Shown here one piece after another: positions 9,781 to 17,398 of a DNA stretch of 64,000 nucleotides; the stretch's first letter is position 1, and each line of letters begins with the position of its first letter. Made by a program: the position numbers and the translations under genes. The notes under the pieces were generated by a model, which ran no database searches, was not told where the DNA came from, and was given only the letters and a program-made list of their open reading frames with translations. The stretch covers positions 4,154,001 through 4,218,000 of the forward strand of contig NZ_JQNN01000001.1 of NCBI RefSeq assembly GCF_000745265.1, given 5' to 3'. This stretch comes from Massilia sp. 9096. GTDB taxonomy: Bacteria; Pseudomonadota; Gammaproteobacteria; Burkholderiales; Burkholderiaceae_D.

Positions 9781-10560
9781 TCAGCGCAGCTCCGGCTCGC
9801 CCGTGAAATTCGGGCGGCGCATCGGCATGGCGTGACGGCGCGTCCACAGGCCGTGCCATCCCGGCGGCCAGCCGATCGTGCGGCCGGCATAAGCCGGCAA
9901 GCCGGCGCGCACCGGTACGATCGGCACCGGCGGTTCTTCGATCAGGCCGCCGTTGGCGTTCTTTTGCATCGGCGCCATGTCGAACGAGTAGGTGTAACCC
10001 GGCAGCAAGGCATCGCAGGCATTGGCGAACCAGGCGGTGTGGTCGTCGTCGCGCCCGAGCGCGCGCGCGAGGCCTTCGGGATCGAACTTGGCCAGCGCAT
10101 GGATGAGTTCATCGGTCGTGGCGCCGGGCGCGTCGCCCCAGCCCATCACCGGGTTGTTGTTGTAGTCGGCGCCCGAACCGTACCAGCCTTCGCGCCAGGG
10201 ACGGTTCATCCAGTCGCGCTGGCCGGCGAACAAATGCCAGCGCCAGTGCAGGCCGGAGGGCTTGGGCCAGGAATGCAGATACAGCTTCTGGTAGCCGGCC
10301 TTGTGCAGCTCGTGCACCATCGCCATCAGGCGCGCGTGCGGCATGCGGTCCGGCGGCGAGCGGCGGAACCGGATCGCCTCGCCGTCGGCGTGCTGCACCT
10401 CGTCGCTCGACAGATTCAGGTCGAGCGTGCGCGCTTCGTTGCCAAAGCGGGCCGAGATCCAGCCGGTCAACAGGTTGACGTGGGTGATGACGCCATAACC
10501 GCGATGGCGATGGAAAATGACAGTTCCGGGTGCGACGGGTTTCATGGAAGAAGTTGGCAT
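9781..10560 (-). CDS. Conserved-looking hypothetical protein, 259 aa
   Basis: I do not recognise the family. The product is tryptophan-rich and soluble with no signal peptide or membrane segment. An N-terminal region of about 45 residues (APGTVIFHRHRGYGVITHV, then ISARFGNE) looks like a small SH3-like beta barrel. The middle contains LHWRWHLFAG and WREGWYGSGADYNNNPVMGWG. The C-terminus is rich in proline and arginine. I chose the ATG at 10560 with a weak AGAG 4 nt upstream; reading could begin at 10545 (MKPVAP) instead. An extension to 10686 would run through the inverted-repeat element and is unlikely. Codon use matches the neighbours. It converges on the upstream dehydrogenase gene. Confidence 0.72.
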   Translation of the reverse strand: MPTSSMKPVAPGTVIFHRHRGYGVITHVNLLTGWISARFGNEARTLDLNLSSDEVQHADGEAIRFRRSPPDRMPHARLMAMVHELHKAGYQKLYLHSWPKPSGLHWRWHLFAGQRDWMNRPWREGWYGSGADYNNNPVMGWGDAPGATTDELIHALAKFDPEGLARALGRDDDHTAWFANACDALLPGYTYSFDMAPMQKNANGGLIEEPPVPIVPVRAGLPAYAGRTIGWPPGWHGLWTRRHAMPMRRPNFTGEPELR

Positions 10561-10577
10561 AAGCTCTAAAGAAAACG

Positions 10578-10713
10578 CCCGGGCCTTGGAAACCGTAGCG
10601 AGCGGCAGCAGTTTTGGCCGAGACGCGCAGCTGTACTCAAGTACAGCCGGTCCGCCGTCGCGGAGCATCGCAGGCCAAAAATGCAACGCGCAGTAGGTTT
10701 ACAAGGCCCGGGG
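10578..10713. repeat. Nested inverted-repeat element
   Basis: Three nested palindromic layers share one centre. The outer arms at 10578-10594 and 10697-10713 match at 16 of 17 bases (CCCGGGCCTTGGAAACC against its complement). Middle arms GTTTTGGCC and GGCCAAAA lie at 10611-10619 and 10673-10680. A core GCTGTACT-CA-AGTACAGC is at 10630-10647. The element fills the gap between two divergent genes. It could fold as a cruciform or a long RNA hairpin; no coding frame fits it. Confidence 0.7.
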
Positions 10714-10813
10714 ACACTCATCTGAGCTGGATGATTCTATCGCAGAGGCGGGACGGTACACTACCGTTGCGGCTATCATTACCCACCTTTTTTTACTCAG
10801 TTACCAAATAATT

Positions 10814-11305
10814 ATGACTTTGCGTATCATCGCCACCGGCGGCACCTTCGATAAACACTATAACGAATTGAATGGCGTGCTCGGCTTTGCTGACAGTCAT
10901 TTGCCGGAGGTTATCAAGCGCGCGCGCCTCACGGTGCCGGTCGAGCTCGAGGTCGTATCGCTGCTCGACTCGCTCGACATGCAGGACACCGACCGCCACA
11001 AGGTGCTGGGCGCTTGCCAGGCTGCGGCGGAAAAGGCGATCGTGATCGTGCACGGCACCGACACCATGCGCGACACGGCGCAGGTACTGGGCGCGGCCGA
11101 GGGCACCAGCGACAAGACCATCGTCTTCACCGGCGCCATGATTCCTTACGAAATCGCCAATTCGGATGCGCTGTTCAACTTCGGCTTCGCCTGCGGCGTG
11201 GCGCAAGTGCTGCCGCCGGGCGTGTATGTTGCGATGAACGGCAAAGTATTTACATGGGACAATGTGACGAAAAACCGCGCGGCAGGCGTGTTCCAGCCAC
11301 TCTGA
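10814..11305 (+). CDS. Short asparaginase-domain protein
   Basis: A 163-aa protein matching only the N-terminal domain of L-asparaginases. It has the first active-site motif ATGGTFDK (residues 8-15) and the second VHGTDTMRD (about 79-87), so both catalytic Thr residues and the Asp are present. Two-domain asparaginases are about 330 aa; this one stops after the first domain with an apparently intact end (stop codon 87 bp before the catalase start), and no homologous second half follows. One-domain asparaginase-like proteins occur in related bacteria. Whether this one hydrolyses asparagine is uncertain because the second domain normally completes the active site. No signal peptide is seen, so it should be cytosolic. 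No clear ribosome-binding site precedes the ATG. Confidence 0.85.
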   Translation: MTLRIIATGGTFDKHYNELNGVLGFADSHLPEVIKRARLTVPVELEVVSLLDSLDMQDTDRHKVLGACQAAAEKAIVIVHGTDTMRDTAQVLGAAEGTSDKTIVFTGAMIPYEIANSDALFNFGFACGVAQVLPPGVYVAMNGKVFTWDNVTKNRAAGVFQPL

Positions 11306-11356
11306 CAAGGCTTTTTGCCGGAGGGCTAGCGAACGCTGCGCGGTTTCGTCAAATCC

Positions 11357-11362
11357 TATAAT
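11357..11362 (+). promoter_or_regulatory. Probable -10 box of the catalase gene
   Basis: A perfect TATAAT lies 30 bp before the catalase ATG. No good -35 hexamer sits at the right distance, so an activator may be needed. Confidence 0.4.
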
Positions 11363-11391
11363 GTTTCTTACCTTGATTGAGGAGGAAACAA

Positions 11392-13026
11392 ATGAACGAG
11401 CAGCGCCCCACCTTGACTACCCGCCAGGGCCACCCCGTGCGCGACAACCAATCGCTGCGCTCGGTTGGCGAACGCGGTCCGGCCACCCTCGAGAACTACC
11501 AGTTCATCGAAAAGATCACCCATTTCGACCGTGAACGCATCCCGGAGCGCGTGGTGCACGCGCGCGGTACCGGCGCCCACGGCTACTTCGAGGCTTACGG
11601 CAAGATCGGCGACGAACCCGCCAGCAAGTACACGCGCGCTAGGGTGCTGAACGAAGTCGGCGTGCAGACGCCGATGTTCGTGCGTTTCTCGACCGTGATC
11701 GGCGCCAAGGAATCGCCGGAGACGGCGCGCGACCCGCGCGGTTTCGCGGTCAAGTTCAAGACCGTCGAAGGCAACTGGGACCTGGTCGGCAATAACCTGA
11801 AGGTGTTCTTCATCCGCGACGCGATCAAGTTCCCGGACATGATCCACGCCTTCAAGCCGGATCCGGTCACCAACCAGCAGGAGCCGTGGCGCTTCTACGA
11901 TTTCATCGCGAACCACCCCGAGTCGCTGCACATGGTGACCTGGGTCAAGAGCCCGTGGGGCATCCCGGCCAACTACCGCGAGATGGAAGGCTCGGGCGTG
12001 AACACCTATAAACTGGTGAACGACCAGGGCATCGCGCACCTGGTGAAATTCCACTGGCAGCCCAAGCAGGGCGTGCGCAACCTGACCTCGCCACAAGCGG
12101 CCGAGATCCAGGGCCAGGACACCAGCCACGCCACGCGCGATTTGTACGACGCGATCGAACGCGGCGACTATCCGGAATGGGAATTCTGCGTGCAGATCAT
12201 GGCCGACGGCGAGCATCCCGAGCTCGACTTCGACCCGCTCGACGACACCAAGCGCTGGCCCGAAGACCAGTTCCCGCTGCTGCCGGTAGGCCGCATGGTG
12301 CTCGACAAGAATCCGGACAACGTGTTCGCCGAGACCGAGCAGTCGGCGTTCGGCACCGGTGTGCTGGTCGATGGCATCGACTTTTCCGACGACAAGATGC
12401 TGCAGGGCCGTACCCTGTCCTACTCCGACACCCAGCGCTACCGCGTCGGTCCCAACTACCTCCAGCTGCCGATCAATGCGCCGCAGGAAAAGGCGCGCGC
12501 CCGCACCAACCAGCGCGACGGCCAGATGGCGTTCTACGTCGATGGCGGCGGTGAAGAGAAACACATCAATTACGAACCGAGCCTGCTGGGCGGCCTGAGC
12601 GAAGCGCCGCAACCGGCAAAGGACTATCACCAGTACGTGCAGGGCCACCTGGGCCGCTACCAGACCACCAGCACCGCCGCCGACTACAAGCAGGCCGGCG
12701 ACCGCTACCGCAGCTTCCAGGACTGGGAGCGCGATGACCTGGTCAACAACGTCGGCGGCGATCTCAAGAAGTGCCCGGAGGTGATCCAGCTGCGCATGGT
12801 CTGGCACCTGTGGCACTGCGACGAGGACTACGGCCGCCGCGTGGCGGAAGTGGCCGGCATCGACCTGGAACAGGCCAAGGCCTTGCCGCCGATGCCGGGC
12901 AAGCCGGCCCCGCACGCGAACCGCCAGGGCGCGACCTACACCAGCGGCCAGTCCGAGCAAGCCGGCGCCGGCGCCGGCGCAGCCAAGGAACCGTCGACCA
13001 GCGAGGAAGCCGCGGCGGCCAAGTAA
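11392..13026 (+). CDS. Haem catalase
   Basis: Monofunctional haem catalase that turns hydrogen peroxide into water and oxygen. The 544-aa protein has the distal active-site segment [14 protein letters not shown] with the catalytic His near residue 56, the conserved FVRFSTV, and the catalytic Asn region DLVGNN (about 130). The proximal haem-ligand segment is [12 protein letters not shown] (about 341-352), with Tyr as ligand. Length fits small-subunit catalases with a short tail. The last 35 residues are a low-complexity Ala/Gly/Ser/Glu tail. The ATG is preceded by GGAGG with 7-8 nt spacing and a TATAAT 30 bp upstream. The gene ends before a perfect 14-bp terminator shared with the convergent rdgC. 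I give no symbol because katA/katE naming cannot be settled from the sequence. Confidence 0.96.
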   Translation: MNEQRPTLTTRQGHPVRDNQSLRSVGERGPATLENYQFIEKITHFDRERIPERVVHARGTGAHGYFEAYGKIGDEPASKYTRARVLNEVGVQTPMFVRFSTVIGAKESPETARDPRGFAVKFKTVEGNWDLVGNNLKVFFIRDAIKFPDMIHAFKPDPVTNQQEPWRFYDFIANHPESLHMVTWVKSPWGIPANYREMEGSGVNTYKLVNDQGIAHLVKFHWQPKQGVRNLTSPQAAEIQGQDTSHATRDLYDAIERGDYPEWEFCVQIMADGEHPELDFDPLDDTKRWPEDQFPLLPVGRMVLDKNPDNVFAETEQSAFGTGVLVDGIDFSDDKMLQGRTLSYSDTQRYRVGPNYLQLPINAPQEKARARTNQRDGQMAFYVDGGGEEKHINYEPSLLGGLSEAPQPAKDYHQYVQGHLGRYQTTSTAADYKQAGDRYRSFQDWERDDLVNNVGGDLKKCPEVIQLRMVWHLWHCDEDYGRRVAEVAGIDLEQAKALPPMPGKPAPHANRQGATYTSGQSEQAGAGAGAAKEPSTSEEAAAAK

Positions 13027-13033
13027 GCGCCCT

Positions 13034-13065
13034 CGCGCGCGCGTACACACGTACGCACGCGCATG
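13034..13065. repeat. 32-bp perfect alternating purine-pyrimidine tract
   Basis: Every step from 13034 to 13065 alternates pyrimidine and purine (CG, then TA/CA/CG steps). Such tracts favour left-handed Z-DNA under negative supercoiling. It lies between the catalase stop and its terminator. Confidence 0.75.
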
Positions 13066-13069
13066 AACG

Positions 13070-13103
13070 AAAAACGGCCCGGGCATGCACCCGGGCCGTT
13101 TTT
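13070..13103. terminator. Bidirectional intrinsic terminator between catalase and rdgC
   Basis: A perfect 14-bp stem AAAAACGGCCCGGG/CCCGGGCCGTTTTT surrounds a 6-nt loop. T-tracts occur on both strands, serving two convergent genes. Confidence 0.95.
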
Positions 13104-13145
13104 CCTCGTCCCCGCGCAGGCGGGGTTCCAGGTTTCTTACCTGCC

Positions 13146-14042
13146 TTACGCCTTGGCTTCCCCGCCCAGCGCCTCGACCAGGTCGGCCAGCAGCTTGGCC
13201 AGTTCGCCGGTCATCAGCATGATGTCGTTGTCGAAACGCTCGTCGTCGCTGTAGGTGATGGTTTCGCCTTCCTTGATCACGTCGAGCGGCTTGATCGACT
13301 TGACGGCCAGCTGCTCGGTCAGCGTGAACGAGATGCGGCTGGTCCAGGTCATCGCCAGGCGCGTGCACTGCTTGCCCGAGGAGATGTGGCGGCGGATGTC
13401 TTCCGGATCGAGCGAGTGTTTTACGTAACGCACGGTCGCCTTGCTTTCGCCGGTGGCGCGCAGCTCGGTATCCTGGTCGATCGTGAAGTTGTACGGCGCC
13501 TCGTCCGATTCCAGCCAGGCGGTCATCACGCCCACCGGAGAGCGCTGCACGCGCAGCGATTCCAGCGGCATCTTGTCCACGGCCTTGAGCAGCAGCTTGA
13601 TGACGTCGTCGGCTTTCGACGGGCTGGCGGCATCGACGACCAGCCAGCCGTTGACCGGATCGACCCAGACCCAGGTATTGCTGCGGATCGAGAAGGCGCG
13701 CGGCAGCAGCTCGTCGGCGACGCGCTCCTTGAGTTCCTTCATCGCCTTTTTGCCCGGCGGGAAGCCCTGCTGCTCTTCCAGCTCGGCGGCGCGCGCCTTG
13801 GCGACCTGGTTGATGACCGAGCTCGGCAGCAGTTTCTTTTCGGTGCCCAGCATCATCAGCATCTGCTTGTTCACCACGTGCACCAGCTTGCCATTGCCGC
13901 GCGGCGAATCCCAGCCTTGCTGCAGCAGCTCATTGCTGTTGGCCGGTACGAACGCTTGCGATTGCAGCGCGTCTTCCATTTGTTCAGGGGTGAACGCCCA
14001 GGGAGCGGGCAAGCGGTAAATCTGCAGATTCTTGAACCACAT
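13146..14042 (-). CDS. rdgC: Recombination-associated protein RdgC
   Basis: RdgC is a ring-shaped, sequence-nonspecific DNA-binding protein that limits RecA activity and is needed when replication forks collapse. The 298-aa product starts [11 protein letters not shown], has the typical segments [18 protein letters not shown] and [18 protein letters not shown], and is close to the usual 300 aa. It begins 87 bp after the dinB stop on the same strand, so DNA-damage genes are clustered here, though no second LexA box is seen before it. It converges on the catalase gene across a strong terminator. Confidence 0.96.
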   Translation of the reverse strand: MWFKNLQIYRLPAPWAFTPEQMEDALQSQAFVPANSNELLQQGWDSPRGNGKLVHVVNKQMLMMLGTEKKLLPSSVINQVAKARAAELEEQQGFPPGKKAMKELKERVADELLPRAFSIRSNTWVWVDPVNGWLVVDAASPSKADDVIKLLLKAVDKMPLESLRVQRSPVGVMTAWLESDEAPYNFTIDQDTELRATGESKATVRYVKHSLDPEDIRRHISSGKQCTRLAMTWTSRISFTLTEQLAVKSIKPLDVIKEGETITYSDDERFDNDIMLMTGELAKLLADLVEALGGEAKA

Positions 14043-14129
14043 AACGTTAGTCGAGTTATCCAGTATTTCGAAGGAACGACATTCTACACGCTGCCGAGCA
14101 GCAATCTTCAGGTCGTCGGTAAGGGTTTT

Positions 14130-15206
14130 TCAGTGTGTTGTGCGTTCGTCAAACAAGCTCAGTTGCTCGACTTGCTCGACGTCGGCCAGGCGTACGCCGA
14201 CGCCGAGCAGGCGCACCGGGCGGCTGGCGCGCTGCCAGCCGGTTTCCATCAGGCGCCGGTAGGTTTCCAGGTTGGGCGCATGGCCGACGCACTCGACCGT
14301 CGTTTGCTGGAAGTCGGAAAATTTAATTTTCACGAATAATTTGTTGATGAACTTGTCGGCATTGTTTCTCTTGATACGGCCTTGCAAATGCTCCATCAGC
14401 TCGGGCAACAGCGCCAGGCAGGCCGGCAGATCCGGCACGTCGGGTGTGTACGTTTCTTCGGTGCTGATCGATTTGCGTTCACGCACCGGGTTGACCTCGC
14501 GGTCGTCGATCCCGCGGCATAAATCGTACAGGCGCGCGCCGAACGAGCCGAAATGCTCCTGCAGCCGCGCCATGCTCCAGTTGCGCAGGTCGGCGCAGGT
14601 CTGGACGCCGAGCCCGTTCATCTTGGCCGCCGTCACTTTCCCGACACCGTGCAATTTCTTGACCGGCAGCGCGGAGACGAACGCGTCGACTTCATCCGGG
14701 CGGACCAGAAACAATCCATCCGGCTTGTTCCAGTCGCTCGCGATCTTGGCCACGAATTTATTCGGCGCCACCCCGGCCGAGGCCGTGATGCCGACGGTGT
14801 CGAAGATGCGGCGCCGGATCTCCTGCGCGATCAGGGTGGCGCTGCCCTTGCAGTGTGGCGAATTCGTCACGTCCAGGTAGGCTTCGTCCAGCGACAGCGG
14901 CTCCACGAGTTCCGTGTAGTCCTGGTAGATCTCCATGATCTGGCGCGAAGCGATGCGGTACTTCTCCATGTTCGGCGGGATCATCAGCAGATCCGGACAC
15001 AGCTTGATCGCCTGCGCCGTCGCCATCGCCGAGTGGATGCCGTACCGTCTCGCTTCGTAATTGCAGGTGGCGACCACGCCGCGCTGGTCCGGCCGTCCAC
15101 CGACCGCCAGCGGCCGTCCACGCAGCGACGGGTCATCCCGCATCTCGACGGACGCGTAGAAACAATCGCAATCGCAGTGGATGATCTTGCGGACGGGGTC
15201 GTTCAT
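14130..15206 (-). CDS. dinB: DNA polymerase IV
   Basis: Y-family translesion polymerase, 358 aa. The first catalytic Asp is in HCDCDCFYASVE (Asp12), and the second acidic pair is in EPLSLDEAYLD (Asp107, Glu108). The steric-gate aromatic Phe16/Tyr17 follows the first motif. A helix-hairpin-helix region with KLHGVGKVTAAKM lies near residue 190. The C-terminus carries QLSLF (348-352), a beta-clamp-binding motif. The start ATG at 15206 has no Shine-Dalgarno sequence, and a LexA box abuts it with one base between, which suggests a very short or leaderless mRNA. Expression should therefore be SOS-controlled. Confidence 0.97.
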   Translation of the reverse strand: MNDPVRKIIHCDCDCFYASVEMRDDPSLRGRPLAVGGRPDQRGVVATCNYEARRYGIHSAMATAQAIKLCPDLLMIPPNMEKYRIASRQIMEIYQDYTELVEPLSLDEAYLDVTNSPHCKGSATLIAQEIRRRIFDTVGITASAGVAPNKFVAKIASDWNKPDGLFLVRPDEVDAFVSALPVKKLHGVGKVTAAKMNGLGVQTCADLRNWSMARLQEHFGSFGARLYDLCRGIDDREVNPVRERKSISTEETYTPDVPDLPACLALLPELMEHLQGRIKRNNADKFINKLFVKIKFSDFQQTTVECVGHAPNLETYRRLMETGWQRASRPVRLLGVGVRLADVEQVEQLSLFDERTTH

Positions 15207-15207
15207 A

Positions 15208-15223
15208 CTGTAATTGCATACAG
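15208..15223. promoter_or_regulatory. LexA (SOS) box of dinB
   Basis: CTGT-N8-ACAG matches the gammaproteobacterial/betaproteobacterial SOS box exactly (CTGTAATTGCATACAG). It extends to the palindrome ATACTGTATGC/GCATACAGTAT-like flanks. Its edge lies one base from the dinB start codon. Confidence 0.9.
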
Positions 15224-15258
15224 TATCGCCGAAGCGATGTTGTTGTGCAAGCCAATGA

Positions 15259-15292
15259 CAAAAAGGCCCACCCCGGTTCGCCGGAATGGACC
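15259..15292 (-). terminator. Intrinsic terminator of the first subtilase gene
   Basis: On the minus strand GGTCCATTCCGG pairs with CCGGGGTGGGCC (three G-T wobbles) around a short loop and is followed by TTTTTG. It lies 41 bp past the subtilase stop. Confidence 0.75.
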
Positions 15293-15332
15293 TGTTATTT
15301 CAACCTGGCTCAAACAGCCTCAACTACCCGGA

Positions 15333-17201
15333 TTACCAGGCCAGCTTCAGTGAATACTTGCCGTTGGTGGCGCCGGTGCCGCCGCGGTAATACACCACGC
15401 GCACGTAGCGCGCCGCGGCCGTCGTGCCGGTGTTGGCGGTCGATGCCGCTTCCACCACGCCATTGCCGTCCTTGGCGCTGTAGGCCAGGCGCGTGCCCGC
15501 TGCATTGTAGATGTAAAGGTCGTAGTCCGAGCTGGCGTTCGGGCTCAGGGTCGCGCTCAGGGTCTTGCCGGCCGGGAGCTGGACCACGAAATAATCCGTA
15601 TCCGCGCTGTTGGCGATGGTGCCGTTGACGATCGTGCCCGAGGTCGCGATCTTGTTGGCGGTGGTGACGGTGTTGTTCGACTCGGTTTCCGCGATCGTCG
15701 GCGCGACCGGCGCCGGGGCCGGCGCCGGCGTCGTGCTCGCGCCGCCGAGCGCCGCGTTCACGGCCGCGCCGGCGTCGACGATGCCGGCGCCGCAACCCGG
15801 GCAGGCGGCCGGGAAGGCGCGCGCGGTCGACTTCAGCTTGGCGGCGACGTCGTCCGGGGTCAGGTTCGGATTGGCCGACAGCATCAGCGCGACGACGCCG
15901 GCCACATGCGGGGTCGCCATCGAGGTGCCCATGTAATAGGCATAGCTGTCCGCGCCCGGCGTGGTGGTGCCGGCGTTCAGCGTCGACAGGATGCCGGCCC
16001 CGTTGTCGCCGCCCGGGGCCGCGATGGTCACGATGCTGCCGGTATTCGAGTACGAGGCCTTGCCGCCGGTGCGGCCGGTCGCCGCCACCGCGATCACGCC
16101 GGCGCAGTTGGCCGGGCTGCTGGTGCTGGCCTCGGTGTTCGAGTTACCCGCCGCGACCACGACCACGGCGCCGCGCGAGCGCGCGCTGTTGATCGCGTTT
16201 TGCGTGGTGGTGTCGCAGGCGCCGCTGCCGCCCAGCGACAGGTTCAGTACGCGCGCCACGTTGGCGTTGGCCGGCACGCCCGAGACGCTGCCGCCCGAGG
16301 CCCAGATCATGGCGTCGGCGATGTCCGAGGTGTAGCCGCCGCATTTGCCGAGCACGCGCGCCGGGACGATCTTCGCGTTCCAGGCGATGCCCGCCACGCC
16401 GATGCCATTGTTGGCCTTGGCGGCGATGGTGCCGGCCACGTGGGTGCCGTGCCAGCTCGAGTTTTCGTCGGCCGCCGGCACGCCCGCCGCGCATTGGCCG
16501 GCCGTGGTCCAGTCGCCCGGATCGCTGGCGTCGCTGTCGCGGCCGTTGCCGTCGTTGGCGATGGTGGTGTTGGTGATGAAGTCGTAGCCTTGCAGGATCT
16601 GGTCGGCCAGGTCGGCGTGCGGGCGGTAGCCGGTGTCGATCACGGCGACGTTGACGCCGGCGCCGGTCGAGCGGTCCCAGGCGGCCGGGGCGTTGATGCC
16701 GCCGGCGCTCTCGAACAGGTCCCACTGCTGGCCGTAGCTTGGATCGGTCGGGGTCGCCTGGGCGGTCATGATGCGGTCCGGCTCGGCGTACTCGACGTTG
16801 CTGTCGCGCGCCTTCAGCTCGGCGGCCAGCTGGCGCGCCTGATCGAGCGTCATCGTGTGGTTCAGCTGGAACACGTGGGCGCCGCCGGCGGTTGCGCGCA
16901 GCGCGCGCAGGGTGGCGCCGAACTGCTGGCCGGCGCGGTCGAGGATCGCCTGGCGCGCGGCCGGAATCACAGCAAGATTCGCGGCGGCAGCAGCCGGGGG
17001 CACGATCTTGCCGTCTACGGCGTTGACGTCGACGCCTTGCGCGGCGTCCTTGTATTTGACGATCAGGCGGTCGGTCTGGGTGATGAAGTGGGGCGTCTTG
17101 TTGCCGTCCTGCTGGCCGGCATGCGCCATGGCCAACGGCCCGGCGGCGAGCAAGGCGCCCATGAGGGCCGATACGATGAGGGACGTGTGACGCTGCGTCA
17201 T
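15333..17201 (-). CDS. Exported S8 subtilisin-family serine protease, copy 1
   Basis: Secreted serine endopeptidase of 622 aa. It has a signal peptide (to about AHAG, residue 29), an I9-type inhibitory propeptide (about 44-145) and an S8 catalytic domain. The triad is Asp189 (VIDTGYRPH), His251 (SSWHGTHVAG) and Ser427 (GTSMATPH), with the oxyanion Asn in VVAAGNSN near 353. After an Ala/Pro linker (about 490-505) comes a PPC (pre-peptidase C-terminal) domain from about 508 to the end (ETESNNTV, then DTDYFVVQLPAGKTLS). The PPC domain is normally removed after secretion. The start has AAGGA 7 nt upstream. It is a tandem paralogue of the gene at 17399-19225, and a terminator separates the two, so each is probably transcribed alone. 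Confidence 0.96.
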   Translation of the reverse strand: MTQRHTSLIVSALMGALLAAGPLAMAHAGQQDGNKTPHFITQTDRLIVKYKDAAQGVDVNAVDGKIVPPAAAAANLAVIPAARQAILDRAGQQFGATLRALRATAGGAHVFQLNHTMTLDQARQLAAELKARDSNVEYAEPDRIMTAQATPTDPSYGQQWDLFESAGGINAPAAWDRSTGAGVNVAVIDTGYRPHADLADQILQGYDFITNTTIANDGNGRDSDASDPGDWTTAGQCAAGVPAADENSSWHGTHVAGTIAAKANNGIGVAGIAWNAKIVPARVLGKCGGYTSDIADAMIWASGGSVSGVPANANVARVLNLSLGGSGACDTTTQNAINSARSRGAVVVVAAGNSNTEASTSSPANCAGVIAVAATGRTGGKASYSNTGSIVTIAAPGGDNGAGILSTLNAGTTTPGADSYAYYMGTSMATPHVAGVVALMLSANPNLTPDDVAAKLKSTARAFPAACPGCGAGIVDAGAAVNAALGGASTTPAPAPAPVAPTIAETESNNTVTTANKIATSGTIVNGTIANSADTDYFVVQLPAGKTLSATLSPNASSDYDLYIYNAAGTRLAYSAKDGNGVVEAASTANTGTTAAARYVRVVYYRGGTGATNGKYSLKLAW

Positions 17202-17265
17202 TTGTTTCCTTGGGAAGTAACTCTGGGGAACGATGCGAAGGGAATAAAGCTATCCTGCAGCGTAA

Positions 17266-17296
17266 TAAAAAACGGCCCGCTTGGGGCCGTTTTTGG
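17266..17296 (-). terminator. Intrinsic terminator between the two subtilase genes
   Basis: AAAACGGCCC pairs with GGGCCGTTTT around a 5-nt loop, with a T-tract on the minus strand. It ends the upstream subtilase transcript (17399-19225) before copy 1 starts. Confidence 0.88.
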
Positions 17297-17398
17297 GTAA
17301 TTTACCGCAGGAAATTTTTCTCAAGTAATTGAATATTAAGAAAATTCCAGACAACGCACGCCCGTGCGAGCGTGCATGCTGCTCATGCTACGTCCGGC

